Notes: generated from the sequence alone by a model not told the origin. Counted from the stretch's first letter, positions 1-9,680 are shown. The stretch: 64,000 nt of DNA from Komagataeibacter diospyri (GCF_006538165.1 NZ_BDLU01000032.1:372001-436000), one strand, 5' to 3'. A program made the numbers and translations.

Positions 1-156
1 TCCTTCGGCATAGCCGACGGTGGATTGCGCATGCACGCCCGTCCACGGCCCGAACAGGCCAAGCGTTCCCGCAACCGCCACGCGACGGCACACCGCCCCG
101 AGCATGGTGCCGACCGACAGGCTTTTACGATACGGTACAGAAGGCGCAGCGTACAT
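1..156 (-). CDS. exported protein of the cellulose operon, 5' end only (BcsX- or BcsC-type)
   Basis: Only the first 52 codons are in the window. The gene runs off the left edge. The ATG at 156 is preceded by a strong GGAAGGA ribosome site and lies 17 bp after the bcsAB stop, so it should be co-transcribed with bcsAB. The translation starts MYAAPSVPYRK, has a hydrophobic stretch and ends in a likely cleavage site after VHA (residues 41-43), so the product is probably exported. In Komagataeibacter the gene after bcsAB is bcsC (outer-membrane export channel) or, in the type II operon, bcsX (SGNH hydrolase-like). The visible part has no domain that decides between them. Confidence 0.7.
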   Translation of the reverse strand, partial: MYAAPSVPYRKSLSVGTMLGAVCRRVAVAGTLGLFGPWTGVHAQSTVGYAEG

Positions 157-173
157 GGGATAAGGTCCTTCCG

Positions 174-3100
174 TCACAGGTTGCCAGTCAGATCATCGTT
201 CTGGATGCGACGGCGGCTGCGCCCGCGCAGAAGCACCATGGCGCAGGACGTGCCCGCAACACTGGCCCCGATGCCCAGCGCGTAAAGCAGCAGCGGATGC
301 CCCCCCAGATACCAGTCCGGCCACATCCATGCGGGCATGTAGCCCACCGTATAGGCACCGACGGTGCGATAATTATCCAGTCGCGCCCCGTGACGCACGA
401 CCATGTCCCCCGCGAAGCGCCCGATCCGTGCCGGATCACGCATGTCCTGCACCATGGCGGACAGCGTATCAGGCGTGGTGCCCAGCACCGCCACGACCGA
501 GCCATGCCGGCTATAGGGGGAGCGGGCCGCAACCAGCGCGCCTTCATCAAAGGTAGTGGGAATACCGGTCGTTTGTGCGCCATACAGATGGCTGATCCAC
601 TGCCCTGCCTGCACCCGCCATGTCGCGCCATTACGGTAGCCTGCGTGGTCCAGCACCTGTGCTGCCGCGCCAAGCTGGCCCTGCGGGGAGATGACGATCA
701 GGTCGTCCTGCGGGTCGGGTCCGTACGCCATGTCCGTCGTCCCGACATGCACGCCCGTTACGGGACAGCCGCTGGTCGCCCCGAAGAAGCCCATCATGTC
801 CAGAAAGGCGCTTTCCGTAGCTGCTGCTGCATCAGGCGGCACGATGACCGTGGTGCGTGACAGGTCCGCCATGCGCGTGAATGGAAAGCCGGTCGTGACG
901 AACAGCTTCAGGCTGGGAAGTGCGGCCAGGTGCCGGGAGTGCGAAAAATCCAGGATCGAGGACGGCTCAAGCCCGATCAGCGGGGCATTGTTCTCGTGTG
1001 CCCCGACATGGCGGGGACGGACATCCAGATAGACCGACAGCGTATTGCGCTCCCCCAGCAGCCACGAAGGGAGTTCCACGTCATGCGTCACCACTCCGCC
1101 GCCCCGTTTGCCAAACGGATTGAGCGACCACGACACCAGCGGATAGTTATGCAGGAATGTCCCGTTGAGCATGACGGCCACATGCGACTGCCAGCGGCTC
1201 ACCAGTGCCCCATCGGGTACGTCAATCCGGAGCCGGGCGGTAAACGGCCGCGAACGCCATGTATGCAGGTCAGGCGGCACGCTGAAAGGAATCTCCACCA
1301 GCATGGGTGCAAGACCGGGACGGCGCAGCACTCCATCGGGCAGCAGTTCACCAAGTGCTACGGGACGGTCAGTCGGCAGCATGGTGGGGGAATCATAGGG
1401 TCTATGCGGTGACACGGTAACAGCGGTCGGCATTGCGGTGGCGGTATCGACATGTACCTGCTGACCCAGCGCCAGGGCACGCGCCGCCGTGGTGACCTCG
1501 GCCCCGTCACGTCCCGATATGACCAGCACCGTGCCAAACGCATCATGCGGGTTGGCCACTTCCGCCACGACCGGCCCCGGTGGGGTACTGCCCCACGGAC
1601 CAGCCTGCCCCATGCCAATGGCAACGGCATTGCCATGCGCGGGCAGTCCTGCCGCAACATTGAAATGGATACGCCGGTCCTGCATGCTCATGCCCAGCCA
1701 TGAGGCCACCATCGCCGCGGCGGCCTGCGTGTCGCCACCGGGTGCCGCAGGCAGCACGAACGTAATGGGCACGGCATGGGCCTCACCCCGGTCGAGCAGG
1801 GGATAGGGCAGCGCGGAAAGCAGCCGGTGCGGGATCAGCCGCACGGTACTGAATGACAGCACGGACTCCGGTGCGATCGACACCTGCACATCCGGGTCAT
1901 GCACCACCAGCGCATCGCCCGTTGGCGGCTGCGCGTCGGGACCACAGGCCGCAGGGGGAAACGCCTCACTGGCTGCTGTCAGCAGCCGGAAATTGAAACG
2001 GTTCTGCGTATCGAAATACAACGGGCTGACCGGCAGCGTGACCGGGCCGAACGTCCCCGTGCCGGACAGGCAGACCACACCCACGTTCTGGTTGTTGAGC
2101 ATGACAGCCAGCGCCACCTGCCCCACACCTGCAGGACGCCGTACGCTGCCAGACAGGACCAGTTGCGCACTGCGGATGATCTTGTCACGTCCCACATCGG
2201 CATCCATGCCATAAAGTGGGGAAACAGCACGCAGCAGCATGGGGCGGGGTTGCCCCAGTTCAATAAATGTACGGCTGGTCGCGACTTCGGTAAGGGACAC
2301 ACGGCCCACATCGCCAGCAGCCATATGCGCATCATCAAAGGCCTCGACCGCATTACCGTTCATCACGGACGCGGGTGGCTGCGGCATCTGTGCCCGCGCA
2401 ACACCCCCTGCCCCAAGCATGAGACACAGGGCCGCAACCGTGGCGCCCCTTCGCATACGCACGCGATGGTCGGGCTGGACCACCAGACGTTCCTTCGGCA
2501 GGCGCACCTCAGGTTCGGCTTCCGGCACGGGCAGTTGGGGCACGGGTGTTTCCAGCCCCTTCGCGGCACGCGGTTCAGGACGGAACAGGGCAAGGATGCT
2601 GAGTACGACCGTGTAGAAACTACGTAGCGGGTTATCAGGCGGAAAATCGGACCACTGTGTCCAGGCGTCGTTGCGCCCGAACACCAGTCCTACGACTTCC
2701 TCTTCCTCCGCCAGGTCATTCATGGCCCATTGCAGGTGCACACGGCCTTCGTCACGCGCGATGACGCTCGCCCTGACCGCAGCCGGCCCCGCGCCCAGAT
2801 CCCATTTGACCGTAAGAACCTGCCCGACCGCCAGCCGGTCCGTCGCATGCAGGCCAACGCTGCAGCCTCCCATCGAGATATCAAGGGTATGGCAGTTAAG
2901 GACTTCATGATTCTCCGGCACCAGGTGCAGCGGAATTTTGGCGCGCACCCGGTGGTTGCGGCGGCGCTGTCGGGTTTCGCGCGCAACCGCGACCGACCCC
3001 ATGACAATCGTCAGGCTGAACACGATCCATATGCTGTTCATCAGCATGGCGCGGAAGATCAGCGTCTCGTGATAGTTCACGACCGCATACCACAGGCCAC

Positions 3101-4625
3101 TGCACAGCCCGACGAACAGCGCCAGTGCAATGATGATGTTGGGATAGACCGCGCGCCAGTCGAAGTATCCCTCCTCCAGCAGTCCACCCTTGTCGGTCAC
3201 GTTGAACTTGCCCTTGTGCGGGGCCAGCAGGGTGATGAACGTCATGCGCACCAGGAAGGGCGCCAGCACGGTCTCGTACAGCTCGCTCCAGAATGTATAG
3301 CGCCACCGCCCCTGCAGGTGCGACATGGTCATGGTGGTGTGAAACAGGTGCGGCAGGGCATAGACCGCCAGTTCAAGGGGCGAGGCTGCGATCATGGTCA
3401 CGCCCAGAAACAGGTAGCCCAGCGGCGCCAGCAGGAACAGAAGCCGCGAAAGGGAAAACAGATAATGCGTGGACGCGGCGAAATAGCACAGCCGCTGGGT
3501 AAACTTCAGCCCCGGCCCGGTCAGGGGATTGTCAATGCGCAGCATCTGGAACATGCCACGGGCCCAGCGCATGCGCTGGCCGATCTGCATGCCCAGGGTT
3601 TCCGTCTCCAGCCCCGCCGCCAGGGGTTCGCGCAGATAGGCGGACCCCCAGCCATCACGCTGCATGCGCAGGGCGGTATGGGCGTCTTCCGTTACCGTTT
3701 CGGTCGCAAACCCATTGATGGACATGATGGCCGTGCGCCGCAGCACCGCGCACGACCCGCAGAAAAAGGTGGCGTTCCAGTAATCATTCCCGTCCTGCAG
3801 CAGGCCATAGAACAGGTTGGCCTCGGGCGGGATTTCATGCCCGCGGCTCATGTTGCGCTGAAAGGGATCGGGGGAATAGAAATGATGTGGCGTCTGCAGC
3901 AGCGCCAGATTGGGATCCGCCACCATCCAGCCAATGGTCTTTTTAAGGAAGCCGCGCACCGGCACGTGGTCGCAGTCAAAAATCGCGATCAGGTCGCCTG
4001 TCGTCACTTCAATCGCGTGGTTCAGGTTTCCTGCCTTCGCATGGTTGTTGTGCATGCGGGTGATGTAACCGGCCCCCACCTGCCGCGCGAAGTCACGGAA
4101 GGCCTGCCGCCTGCCATCATCAAGGATATAGACATTGAGCTTGTCCGCGGGCCAGTCCAGCGCAAGGCAGCCCAGAACCGTGGTGCGGACAATGGACAGA
4201 TCTTCGTTATAGGTCGGAACATAGACATCGATCACCGGCCATTGCGCCGTATCTTCCGGCAACGGATGGACCTTGCGCCGCAGAGGCCATGCCAGCTGGA
4301 AATACGTCAGCCCGACACGGATGGTCGTATAGATTTCCCCCAATGCCAGCGCCAGGACCATGATGGTCTGCAGCACGCCCGACAGGTCAAGCGTCGAGGT
4401 AAAACGCCAGACCAGATAACGGCTGGACACAAAAATGGACAGGAACATGAGGAAACAGCGCGACCAGCGTCCATGGTGCCGTCGTACAAGAAAAAACAGT
4501 GCAATTCCCCCGATCGCGACGAGGAACTGCTGATCCACTGACAGATACGTCAGGCAGGATATCAGCATCAGAACTACAAAAACAATTGAAGACAGGATTA
4601 AATATATTGTTTTTTTTGAAAACAT
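174..4625 (-). CDS. bcsAB: fused cellulose synthase catalytic and c-di-GMP/periplasmic subunit (BcsAB)
   Basis: This is an inner-membrane enzyme polymerising UDP-glucose into beta-1,4-glucan, with the BcsB part guiding the chain in the periplasm. About 1483 residues. N-terminal membrane helices are followed by a GT2 domain with DDGRR (about 170), DCDH (about 220), TED (about 315) and the product-binding QRMRW (about 355). More helices follow, then a PilZ domain for cyclic di-GMP (RRRNHRVR and DISMGG, about 555-600). The BcsB-like region runs from about 740 and ends with one membrane helix near 1450-1475. Fusion of BcsA and BcsB is typical of Komagataeibacter. The length and the following exported protein suggest one of the secondary bcs operons rather than bcsI. 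TTG and GTG codons lie directly upstream; the ATG at 4625 was chosen. Confidence 0.95.
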   Translation of the reverse strand: MFSKKTIYLILSSIVFVVLMLISCLTYLSVDQQFLVAIGGIALFFLVRRHHGRWSRCFLMFLSIFVSSRYLVWRFTSTLDLSGVLQTIMVLALALGEIYTTIRVGLTYFQLAWPLRRKVHPLPEDTAQWPVIDVYVPTYNEDLSIVRTTVLGCLALDWPADKLNVYILDDGRRQAFRDFARQVGAGYITRMHNNHAKAGNLNHAIEVTTGDLIAIFDCDHVPVRGFLKKTIGWMVADPNLALLQTPHHFYSPDPFQRNMSRGHEIPPEANLFYGLLQDGNDYWNATFFCGSCAVLRRTAIMSINGFATETVTEDAHTALRMQRDGWGSAYLREPLAAGLETETLGMQIGQRMRWARGMFQMLRIDNPLTGPGLKFTQRLCYFAASTHYLFSLSRLLFLLAPLGYLFLGVTMIAASPLELAVYALPHLFHTTMTMSHLQGRWRYTFWSELYETVLAPFLVRMTFITLLAPHKGKFNVTDKGGLLEEGYFDWRAVYPNIIIALALFVGLCSGLWYAVVNYHETLIFRAMLMNSIWIVFSLTIVMGSVAVARETRQRRRNHRVRAKIPLHLVPENHEVLNCHTLDISMGGCSVGLHATDRLAVGQVLTVKWDLGAGPAAVRASVIARDEGRVHLQWAMNDLAEEEEVVGLVFGRNDAWTQWSDFPPDNPLRSFYTVVLSILALFRPEPRAAKGLETPVPQLPVPEAEPEVRLPKERLVVQPDHRVRMRRGATVAALCLMLGAGGVARAQMPQPPASVMNGNAVEAFDDAHMAAGDVGRVSLTEVATSRTFIELGQPRPMLLRAVSPLYGMDADVGRDKIIRSAQLVLSGSVRRPAGVGQVALAVMLNNQNVGVVCLSGTGTFGPVTLPVSPLYFDTQNRFNFRLLTAASEAFPPAACGPDAQPPTGDALVVHDPDVQVSIAPESVLSFSTVRLIPHRLLSALPYPLLDRGEAHAVPITFVLPAAPGGDTQAAAAMVASWLGMSMQDRRIHFNVAAGLPAHGNAVAIGMGQAGPWGSTPPGPVVAEVANPHDAFGTVLVISGRDGAEVTTAARALALGQQVHVDTATAMPTAVTVSPHRPYDSPTMLPTDRPVALGELLPDGVLRRPGLAPMLVEIPFSVPPDLHTWRSRPFTARLRIDVPDGALVSRWQSHVAVMLNGTFLHNYPLVSWSLNPFGKRGGGVVTHDVELPSWLLGERNTLSVYLDVRPRHVGAHENNAPLIGLEPSSILDFSHSRHLAALPSLKLFVTTGFPFTRMADLSRTTVIVPPDAAAATESAFLDMMGFFGATSGCPVTGVHVGTTDMAYGPDPQDDLIVISPQGQLGAAAQVLDHAGYRNGATWRVQAGQWISHLYGAQTTGIPTTFDEGALVAARSPYSRHGSVVAVLGTTPDTLSAMVQDMRDPARIGRFAGDMVVRHGARLDNYRTVGAYTVGYMPAWMWPDWYLGGHPLLLYALGIGASVAGTSCAMVLLRGRSRRRIQNDDLTGNL

Positions 4626-5090
4626 CACCAATCATTCACTAATAAAAAAATATTATATTATTTTTATTATTGATTATTATTATTTATATTTCAGCGGGGC
4701 TTCTGAAATATTTTTTTAACCATTTAATTGATCATGATTTTTTGTCAACAGCTTTAGAGAAGTAAAAAATTTTCATTACAGAATTGTATGGAATATCGCT
4801 TTAAGGATAATATTCCTACTATATACTTCTGATACTTCTTACATAGGTCCATTGTTAATGAATCGACCTGCATATCTGGCATGATGAGCACCCGGGATTC
4901 TTGCCCAAGCCAATTCAGGATACGTTCAGGTTGCATGAAAGAGGTAAGTAATACTTCCGGTTGCAAAAGGTTTATCTATTTCTAACGCAATAAATATAAA
5001 TCCATATCATCAGCATATGCGGTGCCGGACGTTTTATGCGCCATCGAAACCCCACCAGCCTGCCCTGACCCGATGACTGGTCGAGACCAT
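4626..5090. other. AT-rich intergenic region upstream of bcsAB
   Basis: About 460 bp without a supported gene. Positions 4640-4740 are almost pure A/T, in strong contrast to the GC-rich genes on both sides, and probably hold the bcsAB promoter. A 70-codon open frame lies at 4754-4966 on the minus strand. It has no recognisable domain and no convincing ribosome site, so it is not called a gene. Confidence 0.5.
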
Positions 5091-5127
5091 AAAAAAGGGG
5101 GAGGTGCAGAAATGCACCTCCCCCTTT
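5091..5127 (-). terminator. rho-independent terminator of rpsA
   Basis: A perfect 12-bp stem (5097-5108 paired with 5113-5124, GGGGGAGGTGCA arm, four-base loop) is followed on the minus strand by six T residues (5096-5091). It lies about 50 bp after the rpsA stop. Confidence 0.93.
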
Positions 5128-5175
5128 CGGCAAGGTGTCCAGCCTGCGTCAGCAGGCCGGACAATCCAGCTGGTA

Positions 5176-6891
5176 TCAGTTCTCGGCGTTACGGCGACGG
5201 ATCGCGGCACCCAGAATGTCACCCAGCGAAGCCCCGCTATCGGACGAACCGTAGTCGGAGATCGCCTGCTTGTCTTCCTCGACCTCGCGGCCGCGGATGG
5301 TCAGGGCCAGCTTGCGGGCTGCGCGGTCAACCGAGACAACCTTGGCATCGACGCGTTCACCAACGGCGAAACGCTCCGGACGCTGGTCGGCCTTGTCGCG
5401 TGCCAGTTCCGCACGGCGGATAAAGCCGGTCAGCACGTCGTCAACCTTCACCTCGATGCCGTTCGACTGAACAGCGGTCACGATGCAGGTCACGACAGCG
5501 CCCTTCTGCACCTTGCTCAGGGTATCGGCGGCCGGATCTTCATGCAGCTGCTTGATACCGAGCGAGATGCGCTCCTTCTCCACGTCCACGTCCAGAACCT
5601 TGGCCTTCACGACCTGGCCCTTTTCGTAGTGGCTCATGGCAACTTCGCCCGGCTCGTCCCAGGACAGGTCGGACATGTGAACCATGCCGTCGATGTCCGC
5701 GGACAGGCCGATGAACAGGCCGAATTCGGTGATGTTGCGGATCTCGCCTTCCACCACGGAACCAACCTTGTGTTCCTCGGCGAACTGCTCCCACGGGTTG
5801 CGCTGCACCTGCTTCAGGCCCAGCGAGATGCGGCGCTTCGCGCTGTCCACATCCAGAACCATCACATCGACTTCCTGCGAAGTGGCGACGATCTTGCCCG
5901 GATGGACGTTCTTCTTTGTCCAGGACATTTCGGACACGTGCACCAGACCCTCGACGCCCGGCTCCAGCTCCACGAATGCACCGTAGTCGGTGATGTTCGT
6001 GACGCGGCCGGTGTAGCGGGCACCCGGCGGGTACTTGATCGCCATGTTTTCCCACGGATCGGCTTCAAGCTGCTTCATGCCCAGCGAGATACGCTGCGTG
6101 TCGGGGTTGAAGCGGATGACCTGCACGCGGACCGGCTGGCCGATCTGCAGGGCTTCGGACGGGTGGTTGATGCGCTTCCATGCGATGTCGGTCACATGCA
6201 GCAGGCCATCGACGCCGCCCAGGTCCACGAACGCACCGTAATCGGTGATGTTCTTGACCACGCCGTCGAGGATCATGCCTTCCTTCAGGCCCTGGATCAG
6301 CTCGCTGCGCTGTTCCGCACGGGTTTCTTCCAGAACCGCACGACGCGAGACGACGATGTTGCCACGCGCACGATCCATCTTCAGGATCTGGAACGGCTGG
6401 GGCACACCCATCAGCGGGGTGACGTCACGCACGGGGCGGATGTCCACCTGGCTACCGGGCAGGAACGCCATCGCGCCGCCCAGATCAACGGTGAAGCCAC
6501 CCTTGACGCGGCCATAGATGGTGCCGTTGACGCGCTGGTTGTTCTCGAACGCCTTTTCCAGGTTCGACCAGGCTTCCTCGCGGCGGGCCTTTTCACGCGA
6601 CAGGACGATGGACCCGTCACGGTCTTCGTACCGCTCGACAAACAGTTCGATAACATCGCCCGGCTTGACATCGGGGGTAACGCCCGGCGGACCGAATTCC
6701 TTCAGGGCGACGCGCCCTTCGCTTTTCAGACCGACATCGACGATTGCGTATTCATCCGTCAGGCGGACGACGCGACCGGTGACAACGGAACCGTCAAACG
6801 CGGAATCGCGACCAAGGGTTTCCTCAAGAAGGGCGGCAAAGTCCTCGCCACCCTTATGGTCGGCGACGGGCTGTGTTGTGGCTGAAGCCAT
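5176..6891 (-). CDS. rpsA: 30S ribosomal protein S1
   Basis: S1 binds mRNA on the small ribosomal subunit and helps start translation of messages with weak ribosome sites. At 571 residues it has the full-length six-repeat S1 architecture. Recurrent S1 OB-fold signatures are visible, such as VDVGLKSEGRV, VDLGGVDGLLHVTDIAW, VELEPGVEGLVHVSEMSW and the later repeats ending RISLGLKQ and RISLGIKQ. It sits downstream of cmk but has its own candidate -35 box and its own terminator. The order aroA, cmk, rpsA is widely conserved in proteobacteria. The ATG at 6891 starts MASATTQPVADHKGG. Confidence 0.98.
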   Translation of the reverse strand: MASATTQPVADHKGGEDFAALLEETLGRDSAFDGSVVTGRVVRLTDEYAIVDVGLKSEGRVALKEFGPPGVTPDVKPGDVIELFVERYEDRDGSIVLSREKARREEAWSNLEKAFENNQRVNGTIYGRVKGGFTVDLGGAMAFLPGSQVDIRPVRDVTPLMGVPQPFQILKMDRARGNIVVSRRAVLEETRAEQRSELIQGLKEGMILDGVVKNITDYGAFVDLGGVDGLLHVTDIAWKRINHPSEALQIGQPVRVQVIRFNPDTQRISLGMKQLEADPWENMAIKYPPGARYTGRVTNITDYGAFVELEPGVEGLVHVSEMSWTKKNVHPGKIVATSQEVDVMVLDVDSAKRRISLGLKQVQRNPWEQFAEEHKVGSVVEGEIRNITEFGLFIGLSADIDGMVHMSDLSWDEPGEVAMSHYEKGQVVKAKVLDVDVEKERISLGIKQLHEDPAADTLSKVQKGAVVTCIVTAVQSNGIEVKVDDVLTGFIRRAELARDKADQRPERFAVGERVDAKVVSVDRAARKLALTIRGREVEEDKQAISDYGSSDSGASLGDILGAAIRRRNAEN

Positions 6892-7116
6892 GAGCTACTC
6901 GTAAATCCTGTAACCCTGTTCCACCCATCGGGTGGATAGGGACAATCCTGCGCCCCCGCCTGCCCGCACGTAACGGGACAATGGGAACGGCTTGCCCGGC
7001 GGATACGCCACGACACGGTCGCGGCACGCCTGACGGCCAAAATTGACGCCATACCCCGCGCCACGCGGGCACGTGGGGCATATACCGTTGAGCACAGACA
7101 CCCTATGGGCGGCGTA

Positions 7117-7122
7117 TGTCAA
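7117..7122 (-). promoter_or_regulatory. candidate -35 box of the rpsA promoter
   Basis: The minus strand reads TTGACA, a perfect -35 hexamer, one base after the T tract of the cmk terminator and about 225 bp before the rpsA start. No equally good -10 box is visible at 16-18 bp, so the exact promoter is uncertain. Confidence 0.45.
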
Positions 7123-7123
7123 T

Positions 7124-7143
7124 AAAAACCCGCAATATGCGGG
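7124..7143 (-). terminator. rho-independent terminator of aroA-cmk
   Basis: A stem of CCCGCA (minus strand) with a three-base loop (7129-7143) is followed by five T residues, about 20 bp after the cmk stop. Its T tract runs almost directly into the candidate rpsA -35 box. Confidence 0.85.
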
Positions 7144-7165
7144 CTGGTTCCCGTACAAAATCGCC

Positions 7166-7807
7166 CTAGCGCGTCATGCGCGCCACGATCCGCAGGGCTT
7201 CGGCCAGTACCTCATCGGCGCTCAGGCCATCGGTCTCGATGCGTACGGCGTCTTCGGCTGCACGCAGGGGGGCGACAGCGCGGCTTGAATCGGCCATGTC
7301 ACGGGCTTCGATCTCACGTTCGACCCGGGTGATCTGTTCCTCACGGTCAGGCGTGTCGGGGTCCGTCGCCAGCTGTTCCCACCGACGCGTGGCCCGCGTG
7401 CGCGGCGATGCGGTAATGAACAGCTTGACCGAAGCATCAGGGAAAATGACCGTCCCGATATCGCGCCCATCCAGCACCGCGCCATGCTCGCCCGCAAAAC
7501 GGCGCTGCACGTCAACCAGAACGCGGCGTACGGCGGGCTGGGCCGCGACAAGGCTGGCCGCGCGATCGACTTCGGGCACACGCAGGTCGGTGCGGCTGAG
7601 GTCCTCCAGCCCGACACTGGCGGCGAATTCCTCCGCCGCCCCCCGTGCCGGGTCATGCCCCGCGTCGATCATCCGCCGCCCCGTCGCGCGGTAAAGCAGC
7701 CCCGTATCAAGGTATGGCAGGTCAAGAGCCAGCGCCAGCCGCTTTGCCAGGGTGCCCTTGCCCGCGGCTGCGGGGCCGTCAACCGCTATGACCAGCCGCC
7801 GGGTCAT
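7166..7807 (-). CDS. cmk: cytidylate kinase
   Basis: Phosphorylates CMP and dCMP with ATP in the cytoplasm, supplying CDP for nucleotide synthesis. 213 residues, usual for the bacterial family. The P-loop region AVDGPAAAGKGTLAKRLA is at residues 8-25, followed by YLDTGLLYRATGRRM and, later, the GRDIGTVIFPDA segment typical of Cmk. The start codon overlaps the aroA stop by four bases (ATGA), so the two are translationally coupled. A terminator follows 20 bp after the stop. Confidence 0.97.
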   Translation of the reverse strand: MTRRLVIAVDGPAAAGKGTLAKRLALALDLPYLDTGLLYRATGRRMIDAGHDPARGAAEEFAASVGLEDLSRTDLRVPEVDRAASLVAAQPAVRRVLVDVQRRFAGEHGAVLDGRDIGTVIFPDASVKLFITASPRTRATRRWEQLATDPDTPDREEQITRVEREIEARDMADSSRAVAPLRAAEDAVRIETDGLSADEVLAEALRIVARMTR

Positions 7808-9156
7808 GCCGCAAGCCCGGCGCCGATGCTGTTCATGAGCGCGCTGAAACCGGGGAAACTGGTGTCAATGAACGCGGTATCATCGACGCGGACCGGCTTG
7901 CGTGCTGCAAGGCCCATCACGACCGCGCTCATCGCCAGGCGGTGATCCATGCGGGTCTGGACCAGCCCGTCGCCGGGAATGGCGCCCGCCGTGCCATGCA
8001 CGATCATGTCATCACCCACGACTTCGACCCTGACGCCATTGGCTTCCAGCATGGCAACGGTGGCGGACAGGCGGTCGCTTTCCTTCACGCGCAGTTCCTC
8101 CAGCCCGCGAAAGCGCGACTGCCCCGTGGCATGGGCCGCGACCACGGCCAGAATGGGATATTCGTCAATCATGGACGGCGCGCGGGTGGCGGGCACGTCC
8201 ACGCCATGCAGGCAACCTGCGGTAGCGGTGATGTCGCCCACGGGCTCCCCCCCTTCCACGCGTTCGTTGCTGATGACCAGATCAGCGCCCATTTCCTTCA
8301 GGGATGTGAACAGCCCGGTGCGCAGCGGGTTCAGCCCCACGCCACGCACGCTGACCTTCGACCCCGGCACCAGCAGCGCCGCCGCCAGCATGAAGGCCGC
8401 CGATGACGGATCGCCCGGCACCACGATGTCACGCGCCACCAGTTCGGGCCTGCCCTGCAGGGTGATGACCCGGCCGCCGGCCCCCATGGGTTCGACCTGC
8501 ACGGTCGCACCGAAATGGCGCAGCATGTTTTCGGTGTGGTCACGGGTGGCCACGGGTTCTTCCACCCGGGTTTCGCCCACTGCGTTCAGCCCCGCCAGCA
8601 GCACGGCCGACTTCACCTGCGCGGACGCCACCGGCAGACGGTAGGATAGCGGTGGCGGGTTGGCGTTGCCCTGTATGGCCAGCGGCAGGCGACCGCCCTG
8701 ACGTGACAGGAACACGGCACCCGTGCCCGCCAGCGGGTCCGTCACCCGCTTCATCGGCCGGCTGCGCAGGCTGGCGTCGCCCGTCATGACGGAAGTGAAC
8801 CCATGGCTTGCCAGAATGCCCGACAGCAGGCGCGCCGCCGTGCCCGAATTGCCCATGTCCAGCACATCCGCCGGTTCGCGCAGCCCATCCAGCCCGCATC
8901 CCTGCACCGTCCAGTCCCCGGTTCCCGTGCGGGTGATGTCCGCCCCCAGCGCACGCATGGCGTCGGCGGTGCGCAGCACGTCCTCGCCTTCCAGCAGGCC
9001 GGTTATGTGGGTCGTGCCACGTGCAAGGGCCGCGAACATCAGCGAACGGTGGCTGATCGATTTGTCACCCGGCACCTGGACCGAACCGGAAAGGGGCGCG
9101 CGCGGGGCATGGACCGTCAGCGCGCGGACGGAAGATTGGACGTGATCGGTTTTCAT
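7804..9156 (-). CDS. aroA: 3-phosphoshikimate 1-carboxyvinyltransferase (EPSP synthase)
   Basis: Joins shikimate-3-phosphate and phosphoenolpyruvate, the sixth step of the shikimate pathway to chorismate, in the cytoplasm. 450 residues. Motifs seen are PGDKSISHRS (about 29-38), DMGNSGTAARLL (about 100) and the VPGDPSSAAF and LRVKESDR segments shared by the family. The pattern around PGDKSISHR and NSGTAA is that of class II bacterial enzymes. First gene of an aroA-cmk operon, divergent from the zinc-ribbon gene at 9335. Confidence 0.97.
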   Translation of the reverse strand: MKTDHVQSSVRALTVHAPRAPLSGSVQVPGDKSISHRSLMFAALARGTTHITGLLEGEDVLRTADAMRALGADITRTGTGDWTVQGCGLDGLREPADVLDMGNSGTAARLLSGILASHGFTSVMTGDASLRSRPMKRVTDPLAGTGAVFLSRQGGRLPLAIQGNANPPPLSYRLPVASAQVKSAVLLAGLNAVGETRVEEPVATRDHTENMLRHFGATVQVEPMGAGGRVITLQGRPELVARDIVVPGDPSSAAFMLAAALLVPGSKVSVRGVGLNPLRTGLFTSLKEMGADLVISNERVEGGEPVGDITATAGCLHGVDVPATRAPSMIDEYPILAVVAAHATGQSRFRGLEELRVKESDRLSATVAMLEANGVRVEVVGDDMIVHGTAGAIPGDGLVQTRMDHRLAMSAVVMGLAARKPVRVDDTAFIDTSFPGFSALMNSIGAGLAA

Positions 9157-9334
9157 ACGCCATCCAATTCCGTATTCCGGGTGGCAAAGTCAATCACAGA
9201 TCGGCATGATCACCCCACCGGCGCATGCCCCGGTGTTTGACATTACGCCTACAAACTGGCATGGGGCTGCGCCTTTTGCCACTTCCGGATACCGTGGCTT
9301 CATTCATAATCAAAACAGGATCGACAGGTTCAAG

Positions 9335-9673
9335 ATGGCTCAGTCCAACCTCGGCACCAAACGTGTCTGTGTCTCCTGCAGCGCCCGTTTCTACGATCTG
9401 AACAAGAATCCGGCCGTCTGCCCCAAATGCGGTGCTGAACAGCCCGTGGAACTGCCCCGCGTCCGTCGCCCGGTGGAAGCTGCTCCCGAATCCAAGCCCA
9501 AGACGGCCGATGACGCGCTCGAAAACGATGTCGACGTCGATCTGGATGCCGACGCCGATGAGGACGATGATACCGTCCTGCCGGACGATGCGGGCCTTGA
9601 TGACGATGATGACGACGATATCAGCAGCGCCGACATCGACGTGAAGACCGACAAGGACGACCACGACAACTGA
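9335..9673 (+). CDS. zinc-ribbon protein with acidic tail (TIGR02300/FYDLN-acid family)
   Basis: A 112-residue alphaproteobacterial family protein of unknown function. The N-terminus MAQSNLGTKRVCVSCSARFYD carries a CxxC pair, then CPKC at about 33-36, a four-cysteine zinc ribbon with the family FYDLN signature. From about residue 60 the chain is dominated by Asp and Glu, including a run of seven Asp near the end. The ATG at 9335 was chosen because the family motif begins there; an in-frame ATG at 9206 would add an unrelated leader. Divergent from aroA, with its own terminator. No function is proposed. Confidence 0.9.
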   Translation: MAQSNLGTKRVCVSCSARFYDLNKNPAVCPKCGAEQPVELPRVRRPVEAAPESKPKTADDALENDVDVDLDADADEDDDTVLPDDAGLDDDDDDDISSADIDVKTDKDDHDN

Positions 9674-9680
9674 CATGATC

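Noticed and set aside
2730..4541. 603-codon open frame antisense to bcsAB
   Set aside because: Composition and lack of any domain show it is the mirror of the GC-rich bcsAB coding strand.
4754..4966. 70-codon frame upstream of bcsAB
   Set aside because: No recognised family, no clear ribosome site, in A/T-rich promoter DNA. It could be a gene remnant, but support is too thin.
5104..6885. 593-codon open frame antisense to rpsA
   Set aside because: It is a shadow of the conserved S1 gene, whose motifs are unmistakable on the other strand, and it runs through the rpsA terminator.
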